Shown here piece by piece: positions 33,883 through 43,348 of a DNA stretch of 64,000 bases. The position numbers and the translations under genes are program-made. Position 1 is the first letter of the stretch, and the number at the start of each line of letters is the position of its first letter. The DNA lies in the NCBI RefSeq assembly GCF_003311645.1, contig NZ_QEST01000008.1:24948-88947 (forward strand), read 5' to 3'. Source of the stretch: Streptomyces sp. PT12. GTDB lineage: Bacteria > Actinomycetota > Actinomycetes > Streptomycetales > Streptomycetaceae. The notes under the pieces were generated by a model, which saw only the letters and a list, made by a program, of their open reading frames with translations, was not told where the DNA came from and searched no databases.

Positions 33883-34483
33883 CCGAGGGCCGCTGGCAGT
33901 GGGGATCCGCCGCGCGCGACGCGGACTGGATCACCGTGGGCGCGCGCGACGACACCGGGCGCGAGCTGCTGCTGACCGTGGAGCGCGCGGCGTTCCGCGT
34001 GAACGACGACTGGCAGGCGATCGGCCTGCGCGCCACCGCGTCGGGAACGTTCCAGCTCGCCGAGCCCGTCCCCGTGCCCGCCGCCCGGTGCCGCCCCCTC
34101 GACGCCGCCCCCTCGACGCCGCCGCCGCCCCCGCCCCCGCCCACCAGCCGGGCCCGCTCGGCCGCTTCTCCGCCCCCGCCTACACCTCGGGCCTCTTCTG
34201 CGCCGTGGCCCTCGGCAACGCCAGGGGCGCGGTCGAGGAGTTCGAGGAACGCGCCCGCACCGCCCGCCGCCCGCCGACCGCGCCCGACCGGCTGCCCAGG
34301 CTGCGGGCCAAGGCCCCGCTGATCACCGTCTGGGGCGCCACCGCCCTGCTGCGCCACGTGCTCACCATCGAGCCCCCCGCCCCCGACCCGGCGCGCACCG
34401 TGCGGAACACCAGCGTGTGGCGCCGCCTCGGGGAGCGCTGGCTACTGGTGCACAACCACGAGGACGTCATCGCCACCCCCTGA
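33870..34483 (+). pseudogene. Chimeric remnant: acyl-CoA dehydrogenase-like plus SnoaL-like piece
   Basis: Three pieces are joined. The first (to about 34100) matches the central beta domain of an SfnB/DszC-type acyl-CoA dehydrogenase-like monooxygenase (TEGRWQWGSAARDADWITVG, DDWQAIGLRATASGTFQLAE). After a frame change in a CCCCCTCGACGCCG duplication comes part of its C-terminal helical domain (FSAPAYTSGLFCAVALGNAR). From about 34270 a SnoaL/NTF2-like ending follows (VWRRLGERWLLVHNHEDVIA). No start exists. It is a fossil of a sulfur-oxidising operon. Confidence 0.65.
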
Positions 34484-34509
34484 CCCCGCGGCGCCCCTCC
34501 CCGAGGCGA

Positions 34510-37134
34510 TCAGGTCCCCTCGGACGGGCCGGGCAACGGCTGCTCCGTCCAGATGATCTTGCCGCCCTCGATGTACCGCGTGCCCCAGCCGCTCACCGCC
34601 TGGGCGACCAGGAACAGTCCGCGCCCCCCCTCGTCGTTGGCCTTGGCGCTGCGCAGGTGCGGCGCCGTCGTGCTGCCGTCCGCGACCTCGCACACCAGGG
34701 CCCGATCGCGCAGCAGCCGCACCCTGATGGGCCCCGAAGCGTGCCGGATGGCGTTGCTGAGCAGCTCGCTGACCACCAGCTCGGTCGTGAACGCCGCCTC
34801 GCCCAGGCCCCATTCGGCCAGGCAGCGCGTCACCGCGGCCCGCATGTCCGCGACGACGGCCGGATCCTTGGGCACGTCCCAGCTGGCGACGTTCTCCCCG
34901 CTCAGCTCGTTGGCGCGCGCGACGAGCAGCGCCACGTCGTCCGTCGGCCGCTCGGGCAGCACCTGGTCCATCACGATCCGGCAGGTCTCCTCGGGGGACG
35001 CCGACCCCGCCTGGCCGAGCGCCCGCTCCAGGCGCGCCAGCCCCACGTCCGGGTCCTGCTCGCGGGCCGCGATCAACCCATCGGTGTACAGCACGAGCCG
35101 GTCACCGCGGCGCAGCGGGATGTCCACCGCCTCGAAAGGGAAGCCGCCAAGGCCCAGCGGAGGCCCCGCGGGCACCTCAATGAACTCCACCCCGCCACCC
35201 ACCCGGATCACCACGGGCGCCAGATGCCCCGCCCTGGCCAGCGAGCACCGCCCCGAGACCGGGTCGTGGATCGCGTACAGGCACGTCGCCCCCGCGATCC
35301 CGCCCCCCTGCGCCCCCAGGGCGGACTCCTGGTCCAGACGGCGGACCAGATCGTCGAGATTGGCGAGCAACTGGTCGGGCGGCAGGTCGAGGGAGGAGAG
35401 GTTGTGCACCGCGGTCCGCAGACGGCCCATGGTCGCCGAGGCGTCCAGGCCGTGCCCCACCACATCGCCCACCACCAGGGCCACCCGGGCGCTGGAGAGC
35501 GGGATGATGTCGAACCAGTCGCCCCCCGCCCCGCCCGCCCCCTCCGCCGCGGGCAGATAGCGATACGCCGCCTCCACCGCGCTCTGCTCGGGCACCGCGC
35601 TCGGCAGCAGGCTGCGCTGAAGGGCCAGCGCGGTGGCGTGCTCGCGCGAATAGCGGCGCCCGTTGTCGATCGAGACGGCCGCGTGCCCGGCCAGCTCCTG
35701 CGCGAGCGAGCGGTCCTCCGCGGCGAACGGCGGCCCGCTCGGCCCGCGCACCAGCGACAGCTGGCCAAGCAGCACCCCGCTCACCCGCAGCGGAACGCAC
35801 AGCACCCGCCCCTCCGCGCCCTCGGTCGGCCCCGACGCCAGGGCGCGCCTGGCCGCCTCGTCGGGCGGCGGGGGCAGCTCGACATCCCGACCCTCGGCGG
35901 TGCTCCGCGCCACCCGCTCCATGCGGTCAGGCGCCTGGGCGGGCTCCTCGTCCGTCAGGACGGACTCCTGAAGATCCACCGCGACCGCGTCGGCCAGCCT
36001 CCCCACGGTGACCTCGACCAACTCCCGCGCCGTACGCCGCACATCCATGCTCGTGCCCATCGCCACACTGGCGTCGTACAGCAGCCTCAGACGATGCTGC
36101 GCCTCCTGCGCCACGCCCGCGAGCGCCCGCAGCTCCGTGGTGTCCCGGATCGTCACCACGGAGCCCAGGCGCTGGCCATGGCCCGTCGTGGGCCGCTGGT
36201 TGACCGCCAGCGGCCGTTCGCCCACCTCGATCACCTCGTCGGTCGCCTCACGCCCCGACGCCAGCAGCCCGGTGATCTCGGGGCCAAGACCCAGATCGGT
36301 GACATGCCGCCCCTCCGCCCCCTGGGCCAGGCCGAGCAGCCGCCGCGCCTCGTCGTTGGCCAGGACCAGCAAGCCGTCGCGGTCGGTCAGCAGAATGCCC
36401 TCCCTGACCGAGTGCAGCACCGCGTCGTGGTGCTCGTACAGCCGCGTGAGCTCCGCCGTGCCCAGGCCGTGCGTCTGGTGCCGCAGCCGCCTGCTCAGCA
36501 GCGCCACCGCCCCCGAGGCGGCCAGCAGCCCGAACGCCGTTATGGCGGCGATCAGGGGCAGCTCGCGGCTGACGTCGGTCCGCACGTTGGTGGTGGTGAC
36601 ACCGACGCTGACGATGCCCACCACCGAGCCGCCCGCGTCCTTGATGGGCGCGGCCGCGCGGATCGACGGCGCGTCGATCGACGCGCCCGGCACATGGTCG
36701 GTGAATGCCCTGCCCTTCGTGGCCGGGGACAGCGACTGGTCCACACGCTCGCCGATGAACTTCGGATCCGGGTGCGAGAAGCGGATGCCCTCGGGGTCGG
36801 TGACCACCACATAGTCGATCTGCACCTGCCGCCGCACCCGCTCGGCCAGCGGCTGGAGCACCTCGGGCGGATCGGCCGACTCAAGGCCGCGCAGGACGTC
36901 GGGCGACTGGGCGAACGTCACCGCCACGGCCTTCGCCCTGGCCCTGGCGTCCTCCTCGCTGTCGCGGTGCGAGTCGAGCACCAGTACCACCGCCATCGCG
37001 CCCATGAGCAGCAACAGCACCGCCAGCACCACGGCGAACGTCTGCGCCGCGACGCTGCGCGGGACCAGCCTGCCGAGCCACGCACGCGACGAGCCACGCC
37101 TGGGCACCTTGAACCAGGACGGGGCCCATTTCAT
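34510..37134 (-). CDS. SpoIIE-type phosphatase with sensor, PAS, GAF and ATPase domains
   Basis: An 874-aa membrane signalling protein. TM1 (about 31-53) and TM2 (about 193-215) flank an extracellular Cache/CitA-like sensor (QIDYVVVTDPEGIRFSHPDP, GERVDQSLSPATKGRAFTDH). Then follow PAS (about 235-340), GAF (about 360-510), a PP2C SpoIIE domain (about 540-740, ACLYAIHDP, LVLYTDGLIAAR, RPTDDVALLVAR) and a C-terminal HATPase_c (ELVVSELLSNAIRHASG, EGGRGLFLVAQ). Such proteins regulate anti-sigma factor pathways. The sensor resembles citrate/dicarboxylate sensors. ATG 37134 starts just before the basic N-terminus. Confidence 0.92.
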   Translation of the reverse strand: MKWAPSWFKVPRRGSSRAWLGRLVPRSVAAQTFAVVLAVLLLLMGAMAVVLVLDSHRDSEEDARARAKAVAVTFAQSPDVLRGLESADPPEVLQPLAERVRRQVQIDYVVVTDPEGIRFSHPDPKFIGERVDQSLSPATKGRAFTDHVPGASIDAPSIRAAAPIKDAGGSVVGIVSVGVTTTNVRTDVSRELPLIAAITAFGLLAASGAVALLSRRLRHQTHGLGTAELTRLYEHHDAVLHSVREGILLTDRDGLLVLANDEARRLLGLAQGAEGRHVTDLGLGPEITGLLASGREATDEVIEVGERPLAVNQRPTTGHGQRLGSVVTIRDTTELRALAGVAQEAQHRLRLLYDASVAMGTSMDVRRTARELVEVTVGRLADAVAVDLQESVLTDEEPAQAPDRMERVARSTAEGRDVELPPPPDEAARRALASGPTEGAEGRVLCVPLRVSGVLLGQLSLVRGPSGPPFAAEDRSLAQELAGHAAVSIDNGRRYSREHATALALQRSLLPSAVPEQSAVEAAYRYLPAAEGAGGAGGDWFDIIPLSSARVALVVGDVVGHGLDASATMGRLRTAVHNLSSLDLPPDQLLANLDDLVRRLDQESALGAQGGGIAGATCLYAIHDPVSGRCSLARAGHLAPVVIRVGGGVEFIEVPAGPPLGLGGFPFEAVDIPLRRGDRLVLYTDGLIAAREQDPDVGLARLERALGQAGSASPEETCRIVMDQVLPERPTDDVALLVARANELSGENVASWDVPKDPAVVADMRAAVTRCLAEWGLGEAAFTTELVVSELLSNAIRHASGPIRVRLLRDRALVCEVADGSTTAPHLRSAKANDEGGRGLFLVAQAVSGWGTRYIEGGKIIWTEQPLPGPSEGT

Positions 37135-37236
37135 GTGATCTGTATAACTTTGCCCTTCCGTCGCCGCAACCGAGGGGCCGCAACCGAGCCGCCGCAACCG
37201 AGGGGCCACCGGGCAGGGCCCCGCGCCGGGCTGTGC

Positions 37237-38040
37237 TCAGGGCTTGACGCCCGCGGCCGCCCACATCGCGACCTGGGCGTCGTACTCCTCGGAGTGCGCC
37301 CTGACATAGGCGGGATCGGGCCGCCAGCGGTGCGGCACCTCGATCCCCGGCGGCAGCAGTTCGAGACCATCGAAGAACGCGGCAAGATCCTCCCGCGAGC
37401 GGGCCTGCGCGCCGATCCCGCTGCCGCGGTAGATCTGCGCCACCCGCTCCATCACCGCGGGATCGAAGTCCCCCGTCCCATGGGTCAGGACGAGCGCCGA
37501 TCCCGGGGCCAGCGCGTCGAGCAGCAGCCGCACCATCCCCAGGGCGCCCTGCTCGTCGGGCACGAAGTGCAGCAGCGCGATCAGCGAAAGCGCCACCGGC
37601 TCGCCGAGGTCGAGCGTCTGTGCCGCCCCCGCCAGGATCCGGTCGACATCCGTCGTCACATCCGCCTGGAGATACGCCGTCCGCCCCTCAGGCGTGCTGC
37701 GCATCAGCGCGTCCGCGTGCACTAGGACCAGCGGATCCTTGTCGACATAGACGACCCGCGCCGCGGGATCGACCTCCTGGGCGACCTGGTGGAGATTCGG
37801 CTCGGTCGGGATGCCCGTCCCGATGTCCAGGAACTGCCGTATCCCCCGCTCGCACAGCAGCCGCACGGCCCGGTGCATGAACGCCCGGTTCACCTGCGCG
37901 GCCTGCTGCGCGCCAGGCCACACCGCGAGCACCTGCTCACCCGCGTCCCGGTCCACCTGGTAGTTGGTCTTCCCCCCCAGATAGAAGTCGTACACGCGCG
38001 CGGGGTGGGCGGTGGTGAAGTGCGATTCGGGTAAGGCCAT
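37237..38040 (-). CDS. DUF574-type SAM-dependent methyltransferase
   Basis: The 267-aa protein is a member of the large actinomycete DUF574 (SCO-type) methyltransferase family: TAHPARVYDFYLGGKTNYQV at the start, SAM motif FLDIGTGIPTEPNLHQVAQE, VVYVDKDPLVLVHADALM and SLIALLHFVPDE. These often neighbour sigma factors and SpoIIE phosphatases, as here. Substrates are unknown. GGAGGGGGAG precedes the ATG. It lies 103 bp upstream of the SpoIIE gene, on the same strand, and may be co-transcribed with it. Confidence 0.92.
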   Translation of the reverse strand: MALPESHFTTAHPARVYDFYLGGKTNYQVDRDAGEQVLAVWPGAQQAAQVNRAFMHRAVRLLCERGIRQFLDIGTGIPTEPNLHQVAQEVDPAARVVYVDKDPLVLVHADALMRSTPEGRTAYLQADVTTDVDRILAGAAQTLDLGEPVALSLIALLHFVPDEQGALGMVRLLLDALAPGSALVLTHGTGDFDPAVMERVAQIYRGSGIGAQARSREDLAAFFDGLELLPPGIEVPHRWRPDPAYVRAHSEEYDAQVAMWAAAGVKP

Positions 38041-38246
38041 GGCTCCCCCTCCACGGTGATGGGACGCCCATGCTAGAGGTGCCCCCCGCGCCCGCGGCGC
38101 CCGGGTGGGTGAGGCGTTCGCCGTGCCGCGCCCGCCCGTTGAGGCCCTGCCGCAGGGTGGGAACGCAGGGCGCGGACACAGGGTGGAGATGCCCACCCGA
38201 CCCCCGTCCCCCCGCGCCACAGCCCCGACGCCCCGGAGGAACGCCC

Positions 38247-38477
38247 ATGGCCACCGATCCGCTCGCCCACCTGCTCAGGCAGCTCAGCCCGGAGAACCGC
38301 TGCTGGCTTGAGGACCAGCCCGACGACCGGCGCCGCGCCCTCGCCGAGGAGTGGCGGGGGCGCGAGGGGAAGGGCACGGCGTGGCTCGCCTCCACCGACC
38401 TCCTCCCCGACCTGGTGGACGAGGGCGCCGAGGCCAACGCCTTCATCGACGACGTCCGCGACGCCGACGGCTGGTGA
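38247..38477 (+). CDS. 76-aa acidic protein of unknown function
   Basis: A short soluble protein, MATDPLAHLLRQLSPENRCW, with a predicted all-helical acidic fold and a C-terminus DEGAEANAFIDDVRDADGW. CGGAGGAACG supplies the ribosome site. It is divergent from the DUF574 methyltransferase. Coding character is good (third-position GC, no stop interruption). I do not recognise a family. Confidence 0.65.
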   Translation: MATDPLAHLLRQLSPENRCWLEDQPDDRRRALAEEWRGREGKGTAWLASTDLLPDLVDEGAEANAFIDDVRDADGW

Positions 38478-38519
38478 CCCGCCCCCCGACACCCCGCCTG
38501 CGCCCCGGCGCGCCCCGCC

Positions 38520-38590
38520 CGCCCCCTTCCCGTCCCTTCCCGGCCCCTCGCCCCCTTCCCGGCCCCTCGCCCCCTTCCCGGCCCTTCCCG
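38520..38590. repeat. C-rich tandem repeat
   Basis: Three imperfect units of CCCTTCCCGGCCCCTCG lie between the 76-aa protein and the SMP-30-like pseudogene. No gene signal. Confidence 0.65.
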
Positions 38591-38591
38591 C

Positions 38592-40095
38592 TCAGCCGCC
38601 GGGCGGGGGCAGCCGCAGCACGCTCCCCTCGCCGTTCGCCGACACCAGCGGCGCGCCGTCGGGAGCCAGGGCGAGCCCGGCGAACGGCCATGGCGGGGCC
38701 GGGAGCTGACGGCTCCCCTCGGGCCGGTCCCGCGGCTTCTGACCCACAGGGGCGACCGGCAGCCCCACGGCCTCGACCCGCCGCTCGCCCGTCGCGAGCG
38801 AGATCGCCGTCAGCCGCCCGTGCGCCACCTCCACCGTCAGCACCTCGTCGCCGCGCACGGCCAGCCCCTGCGGGGCGCCAAGACCGTTCGCCACCGTCAC
38901 CGCGCCGCCGTCCTCGACCCGCAGCACCGCGCCCAGCCGGTCATCGCTCACCAGGCAACGCCCCCCGCCGTCGAACGCCACATCCACCGGGTGGCACAGC
39001 CCCTCCACCAGCACCGACACCGCGTCGTCAGCCCCGATCCGCACCACCCGCCCCGCGCCCGCCTCCGCCACCACCAGCGCGCCATCGGGCGCGACGGCGA
39101 TCCCCAGGGGCGCGTTCAACCCGGTCGCGCGCACCCGCGTCGTGCCGCGCGCCGGGTCGTGATCGCGGACCTCGCCGACCTGCGACGTGAGACGCAGCAG
39201 CCCGCCCGCGCCCGTGGCGACCCCATGGACGAACGGGCGCAGCTCATGGGTGACGATCCCCTCGGGGCCCGGCTCGGCGACCCGGTAGTGATCGGCGGCG
39301 AGCACCCGGCCGCCGAGGTCCACGGTGATCTTGAACGGCCCGCCGAACCCCCGCGGCACCACCGTCCGCGTCCGCCCGTCCTCGCGCATCTCCGCGATGC
39401 CGCCGCTCGCGTAGCTGGAGACGAACATCCGGCTTTCGGCGTCGAACGCGGCGTTGTCGAGGCCCGCGATCCCGGTCGACACCACCGAGTGCCGCCCGGC
39501 GCCCGGATCGATCCGGGTGACAAGAACCGCGGGGCCACGGGACAGCACCAGCAGGATTCCGCCCCGATCGAGCCGCACCGCCACCGGCGCGTCCACCCCC
39601 TCAGCGACCAGCTAGGGAACGCCACCGTCAGGCGGGATGCGCCACACCTGATCGCCGATCATGTGCGGGTAGTAGAGGTGCCCGTCGGGGCCGAGCCGCA
39701 TCGCGTTCCCCAGGGCGAGCCCACCCGTCAGCACCACGGGTCACCACCGCGGGGAAACGACTCGAGCAGACGCCCGTTCACCGTCATCTCGTTGACCAAC
39801 AGCCGGTCACCCACGCACGCGATGCCATTCGGCGCCGTCAACCCCACGGCGCCACACCCGGCCAGGGGCGAGGTCGGTGACATACATCGCGCCGTCCGCG
39901 CCGAAGGCAAGGTCGTCGGGCGCCAGCACCGGCCGCCGCTCGGCACCACCACCTCGACATCCCCCGAGGCCGGATCCACCGCGCTGATCGCCCCGCCAGG
40001 AACTCCGCGACATACAGCAGCCCATCGGGCCCGAACGCCACACCGTTCGAACCACTCAGCGCACCGGGGGAGTTGAGTCGCCGCCGCCCGCTCAA
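38592..40095 (-). pseudogene. SMP-30/gluconolactonase-like beta-propeller, multiply disrupted
   Basis: A minus-strand beta-propeller gene can be followed across its length, but only by changing frame several times: GSNGVAFGPDGLLYVAEFLA, then AISAVDPASGDVEVVVPSG, LAPDDLAFGADGAMYVTDLA, TAPNGIACVGDRLLVNEMTV and ALGNAMRLGPDGHLYYPHMI. A TAG at 39611 follows. The last two thirds (39596 to 38592) stay open and contain AVAPDGALVVAEAGAG and VDVAFDGGGRCLVSDD. Four or more frame changes plus a stop make a functional product unlikely. It is truncated at its 5-prime end against a TetR remnant. Confidence 0.8.
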
Positions 40096-40472
40096 GAGAC
40101 CAGCACGTCGTCGAGGCCACCGCCCGCGCGCCAGCGGCGCAGCAGCGCGTGGAACGCTATCGGCCCGTCGCCGAACGACTGCGGGCGCTCGCGCGGCAGC
40201 TGCTGCGCATGCTCGCCGACGAGCCAGGGCTGCGGGCCGTCTGGCTGCGCGTGCACCACGACGCCGAGCCGGTGCTCAGCCGGATCATCGCCGAACGCAC
40301 CGGCGCCGACCCGGACGACCCACTGCCGCGGATCAAGGCCGTCATGCTCAACGGCGCCCTGCGCGTGGCCGCCGAGGCGTGGGCCGGGCTCTCGTCGGAC
40401 GAGAACGACAGGGCGCGCGCCGCCGCCCTGCGCGCCGCGGTCCTCAGGGCGACGGCGGACCTGGGCGTGTGA
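40089..40472 (+). pseudogene. C-terminal fragment of a TetR-family regulator
   Basis: The open frame reads RDQHVVEATARAPAAQQRVE and continues RYRPVAERLRALARQLLRML, then GLRAVWLRVHHDAEPVLSRI and ADLGV at the end. This is the ligand-binding half of a TetR regulator. The DNA-binding helix-turn-helix is absent: the sequence runs straight into the 5-prime end of the SMP-30-like pseudogene on the other strand. Translation could only start at the internal GTG 40149. It is a deletion remnant. Confidence 0.7.
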
Positions 40473-40839
40473 CGGGCTCGGGGCCCGCGCCGTCGAGCAG
40501 CCCGAGCAGCACCGCCGCCTCCGCGCGGAGCCGTGCGGCGCGCGCGGCGTGCTCGGCGTGCCCCGTCAACTCGGCCGCGGCGTCGAGCCGTTCGGCCGCC
40601 TCGGCCCGCACGATGTCCGCCACGTCGCCCTCGCCCAGCTCGCGCCGCGCGGCCTCGGTGGCGCCGACCCTGACGGGCGCCTGCTCGATGGCCCCGCTCA
40701 CCTGCCCCGCCGCGTCGAGCGGCACCGCCTCGGCGTTCTCCACCGCGGCGAGCGTGGCTCGGAGAGCGCTCACCGCCGCCTTGTCACGGGCCCGCATGGC
40801 CTCCGGCAGGGCGGCTCGCATCCGTATGCGCAGGGACAT
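40444..40839 (-). CDS. GatB/YqeY-domain-like protein
   Basis: A 131-aa helical protein beginning MSLRIRMRAALPEAMRARDK, followed by AAVSALRATLAAVENAEAVP, a close match to the opening of YqeY-type proteins. The usual C-terminal GatB-like half is not seen, so it is the short form. Proteins of this type may help amidate misacylated tRNA, but this is unproven for stand-alone copies. It is convergent with, and overlaps by 29 bp, the TetR remnant. The operator array begins 57 bp upstream of its start. Confidence 0.78.
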   Translation of the reverse strand: MSLRIRMRAALPEAMRARDKAAVSALRATLAAVENAEAVPLDAAGQVSGAIEQAPVRVGATEAARRELGEGDVADIVRAEAAERLDAAAELTGHAEHAARAARLRAEAAVLLGLLDGAGPEPVTRPGPPSP

Positions 40840-40895
40840 GACGGCGACCCTACGACCGCACAAGCAGGACCGACAAGCGGCGGGGCGCGAGGCGG

Positions 40896-41200
40896 GGGAG
40901 AGCGCTCTCCCGATCGGCTGGCCATCGCCGCCTCGACCGGCCCCGATGGCAAGGTGCATGCCGCCCTCACCGGCCGAGGGGAGAGCGCTCCACCGGGGAG
41001 AGCGCTCAACGCGGTGGAGCGCCCTCCCCGGTGGAGCGCTCTCCTGACCGGCGGGTGGGGTCGCCGACGCGGTGGATGACCGGGGGAGAGCGCTCTCCCC
41101 CGCGGGTGGTCGGTCGAGGGGGCGCCCTCCAACGCCAGACTTGTGCTGATCATCGGAGAGCGCTCTCCCTTCCTAGTTGAGAGACGGAGAGCGCTCTACC
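40896..41200. promoter_or_regulatory. Array of eight LacI-type palindromes
   Basis: Eight copies of GGGAGAGC-GCTCTCCC or close variants lie in 305 bp. Near-perfect ones are at 40896-40911, 41084-41099, 41155-41168 and 41185-41200; imperfect ones at 40979-40994, 40996-41011, 41013-41028 and 41030-41045 (the last four at about 17-bp spacing). The central CG dyad fits LacI/GalR operators. The 40840-41309 gap holds no gene. Confidence 0.8.
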
Positions 41201-41309
41201 GGCCCCGGGCGGGCATGAGCACGCCGTGCCCGCATCGTCGGCTCGCCCCGGGCGCGGCGCCGAAGTCCTGGCCGCGGCACAGGACTTGCGGGTCACCCCC
41301 GTGGAGCGG

Positions 41310-41990
41310 TCAGTTCTTCCTGGCGTCCCAAGGCGTGCCCGCCCAGCCGTCGAAGGCGCGCAGCAGGGCCACCAGGGCGGCCGCCAGGCGCCAGTCCGTC
41401 TCGGGCGCGTGCAGGATCAGCCGGTTGCCCCTGGACCTGAACTCCAGCCTGGCCCGTCTGCCCGCGCGCCAGATGATGCGCCGGGGTGCGCGCGCGACCT
41501 CACCACCGCCGTTCTCGAACATGCCGAGCAGGAGGAGCGGCACCTGCACCGGCCACAACGGCCACCACACGCACCACCAGAGGATCCGCCCCTTGAAGCC
41601 CACCGCCTCGGGGCCGCCGACCGGCGTCACCGTCCAGCGGGTGCGCAGGCCCCTGCCGCGCAGCGCCTTCTCGCGCTTGAACGTGCCGATCAACTCGCCC
41701 TGCGGGCCCAGCACCTGGAAGGTCGCGACGCCGCGCGCGGCCGAGGTGGTCACCAGGGTCGCCACCCGCTCCCCGCGGTGCTCGTCGGCCCACAGGACGA
41801 AGGAACGGACCCCATCACGACGGGCGGCCAGGTACGCGGGCACGCCGCCCTGCGGCAGCTCGCGCTCCGGGTAGGCGACCGCCCGGGCGGGACCCGATCC
41901 ATCGGAGAGCTCGACCGAGATCCTGACCGGCCCGTCCGGATCCGGATGGCGGAGTTCCGGACGGGCCCTCACGGTCAGTTTCCTGCTCAC
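41310..41990 (-). CDS. Conserved hypothetical protein, 226 aa
   Basis: A single open frame starting MSRKLTVRARPELRHPDPDG. A central region has GVATFQVLGPQGELIGTFKR and EKALRGRGLRTRWTVTP, beta-strand-rich and reminiscent of LURP-one/scramblase-like folds. A short Trp-rich hydrophobic stretch (GRILWWCVWWPLWPVQVPLL) could touch a membrane. I cannot assign a function. The N-terminal part (residues 20-60) is charged. Neighbouring operators lie at its 3-prime side and are unlikely to control it. Confidence 0.65.
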   Translation of the reverse strand: MSRKLTVRARPELRHPDPDGPVRISVELSDGSGPARAVAYPERELPQGGVPAYLAARRDGVRSFVLWADEHRGERVATLVTTSAARGVATFQVLGPQGELIGTFKREKALRGRGLRTRWTVTPVGGPEAVGFKGRILWWCVWWPLWPVQVPLLLLGMFENGGGEVARAPRRIIWRAGRRARLEFRSRGNRLILHAPETDWRLAAALVALLRAFDGWAGTPWDARKN

Positions 41991-42191
41991 CCGATGCGCT
42001 CCTCATGTGCGAGGAAGCCCTCGTGACGGCGTCCCGGGCGACTCCCGGGCGGGATCCTACGCGCGGCACCGGGGCCACAACAGCCCCTACCGTTACCGTC
42101 CCACCCCTTACGAGGGAACGCCCCTCGGGGAACCCGCGGCCCGGCGCCGCGGCTCCCTGGCGGGACGGCGCGGCGTCGGGCGGTGGCGGGC

Positions 42192-43238
42192 TCAGGCGGT
42201 GGCGGGCTCGTCGGGCGCCGGGGCCTGCGGGGTGTCGTCCGCCGCGGGCCGGTTGCGGGAGCGCAACTCCCGCCAGACGGCCAGCACGAGCAGCACCACG
42301 GCCACCGCGGCGAGCCCCAGCGGGATGACCGTGCGAACCAGCCACAGCATGGTCGCCGCGGACTCCGCGTCGTCGGCCCGTTCGGCGATGCCGTCCTCGG
42401 TGCCCTCCACCGAGAGGGAGTTGACGGGGGCGAGCGTCACCGGGCCCTCGGGGCCAGCGGTCTGGGCGACGATGGTCTGTTCCAGCGTCCCGTTGAGCAC
42501 CGTTCCCGTCTCGGAGTCCACCCAGGCCACGCGCTGCGTCGTGGCCGCGTAGGTCAGCGGCACCGGGTCGGGCAGCGCGCCGAGCAGGGCAGGATCGGGC
42601 AGCTGGTCGGCGGGCAGGGTCTCGGCGAGGCCCGCCACGACGTCCCTCGGCAGCGCGTCGGGCAGGCCGTCGGCGATGGCCGGGTCGCCCAACTCGCCCG
42701 CGGCCTCGATCACATACACATACGCGTCGCGGCCCTCGACGTCCTCGGTGCGGTCGTACACCGCGGGCACCTCGGTGGCGGTCGTCGGGTCCCAGAACGT
42801 GTAGTCCCGCTCCTCGGGGTCCAACGGCCAAGAGATGACCAGACCTTGGTGCTCCTCGGCCTCGGAGCCCTCGGGCGCGGGCGCGTCCACCAGGTCGACG
42901 CGGTCGACCGACCAGCGGTGGCTCGTGGCGGACAGCTCGGCCCCGTCGGGCCCGGTGACGACGACGTCGTCGCTGACCACCGCGGTGCCGCCGTCCGTTT
43001 CCACGACCTGGACGCGGCGGTCGAGACTGACCGGTATGTCGGCCAGGAACGCGTTGGCCAGGTCGCCCGACTCGATGGCGGCGGCGTTCAGCAGCGAGGC
43101 CGTGCCGGTGTACGCGAAGGTGTTGTCCGTGTCGGACGGGACCTGGTGCACCTCCGGATAGACGACCAGCCGTGTCACGGCTGAGGCGGCCACCAGCACC
43201 ACGGCCGTTCCGGACAGGATCCAGGTGCTTCTTCGCAT
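42192..43238 (-). CDS. DUF3068 (PorA-like) membrane protein
   Basis: A 348-aa protein with an N-terminal membrane segment (MRRSTWILSGTAVVLVAASA), a long exported domain and a C-terminal helix (LWLVRTVIPLGLAAVAVVLL). The blocks TDNTFAYTGTASLLNAAAIE, DYTFWDPTTATEVPAVYDRT and VDSETGTVLNGTLEQ identify the DUF3068 family of actinobacterial envelope proteins. Its role is not established. ATG 43238 is chosen because the signal-anchor begins there. Confidence 0.88.
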   Translation of the reverse strand: MRRSTWILSGTAVVLVAASAVTRLVVYPEVHQVPSDTDNTFAYTGTASLLNAAAIESGDLANAFLADIPVSLDRRVQVVETDGGTAVVSDDVVVTGPDGAELSATSHRWSVDRVDLVDAPAPEGSEAEEHQGLVISWPLDPEERDYTFWDPTTATEVPAVYDRTEDVEGRDAYVYVIEAAGELGDPAIADGLPDALPRDVVAGLAETLPADQLPDPALLGALPDPVPLTYAATTQRVAWVDSETGTVLNGTLEQTIVAQTAGPEGPVTLAPVNSLSVEGTEDGIAERADDAESAATMLWLVRTVIPLGLAAVAVVLLVLAVWRELRSRNRPAADDTPQAPAPDEPATA

Positions 43239-43348
43239 GGGGTCTCCCGACTGTGTGCGCACGGCGCTGTGCGATGGATGCGCCAACCTATGGTCGGCGG
43301 CGGGGCCCGTCAACAAGGCCAGGTGGAACGTCCGTTCGGGAGGAGCGT

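Noticed and set aside
34417-37725. A 1102-codon plus-strand ORF antisense to the SpoIIE-type phosphatase
   Set aside because: No motif; the opposite strand encodes all domains of a known protein type.
40896-41200. CRISPR array
   Set aside because: The repeated units are short palindromes without regular spacers, and no cas gene is present.
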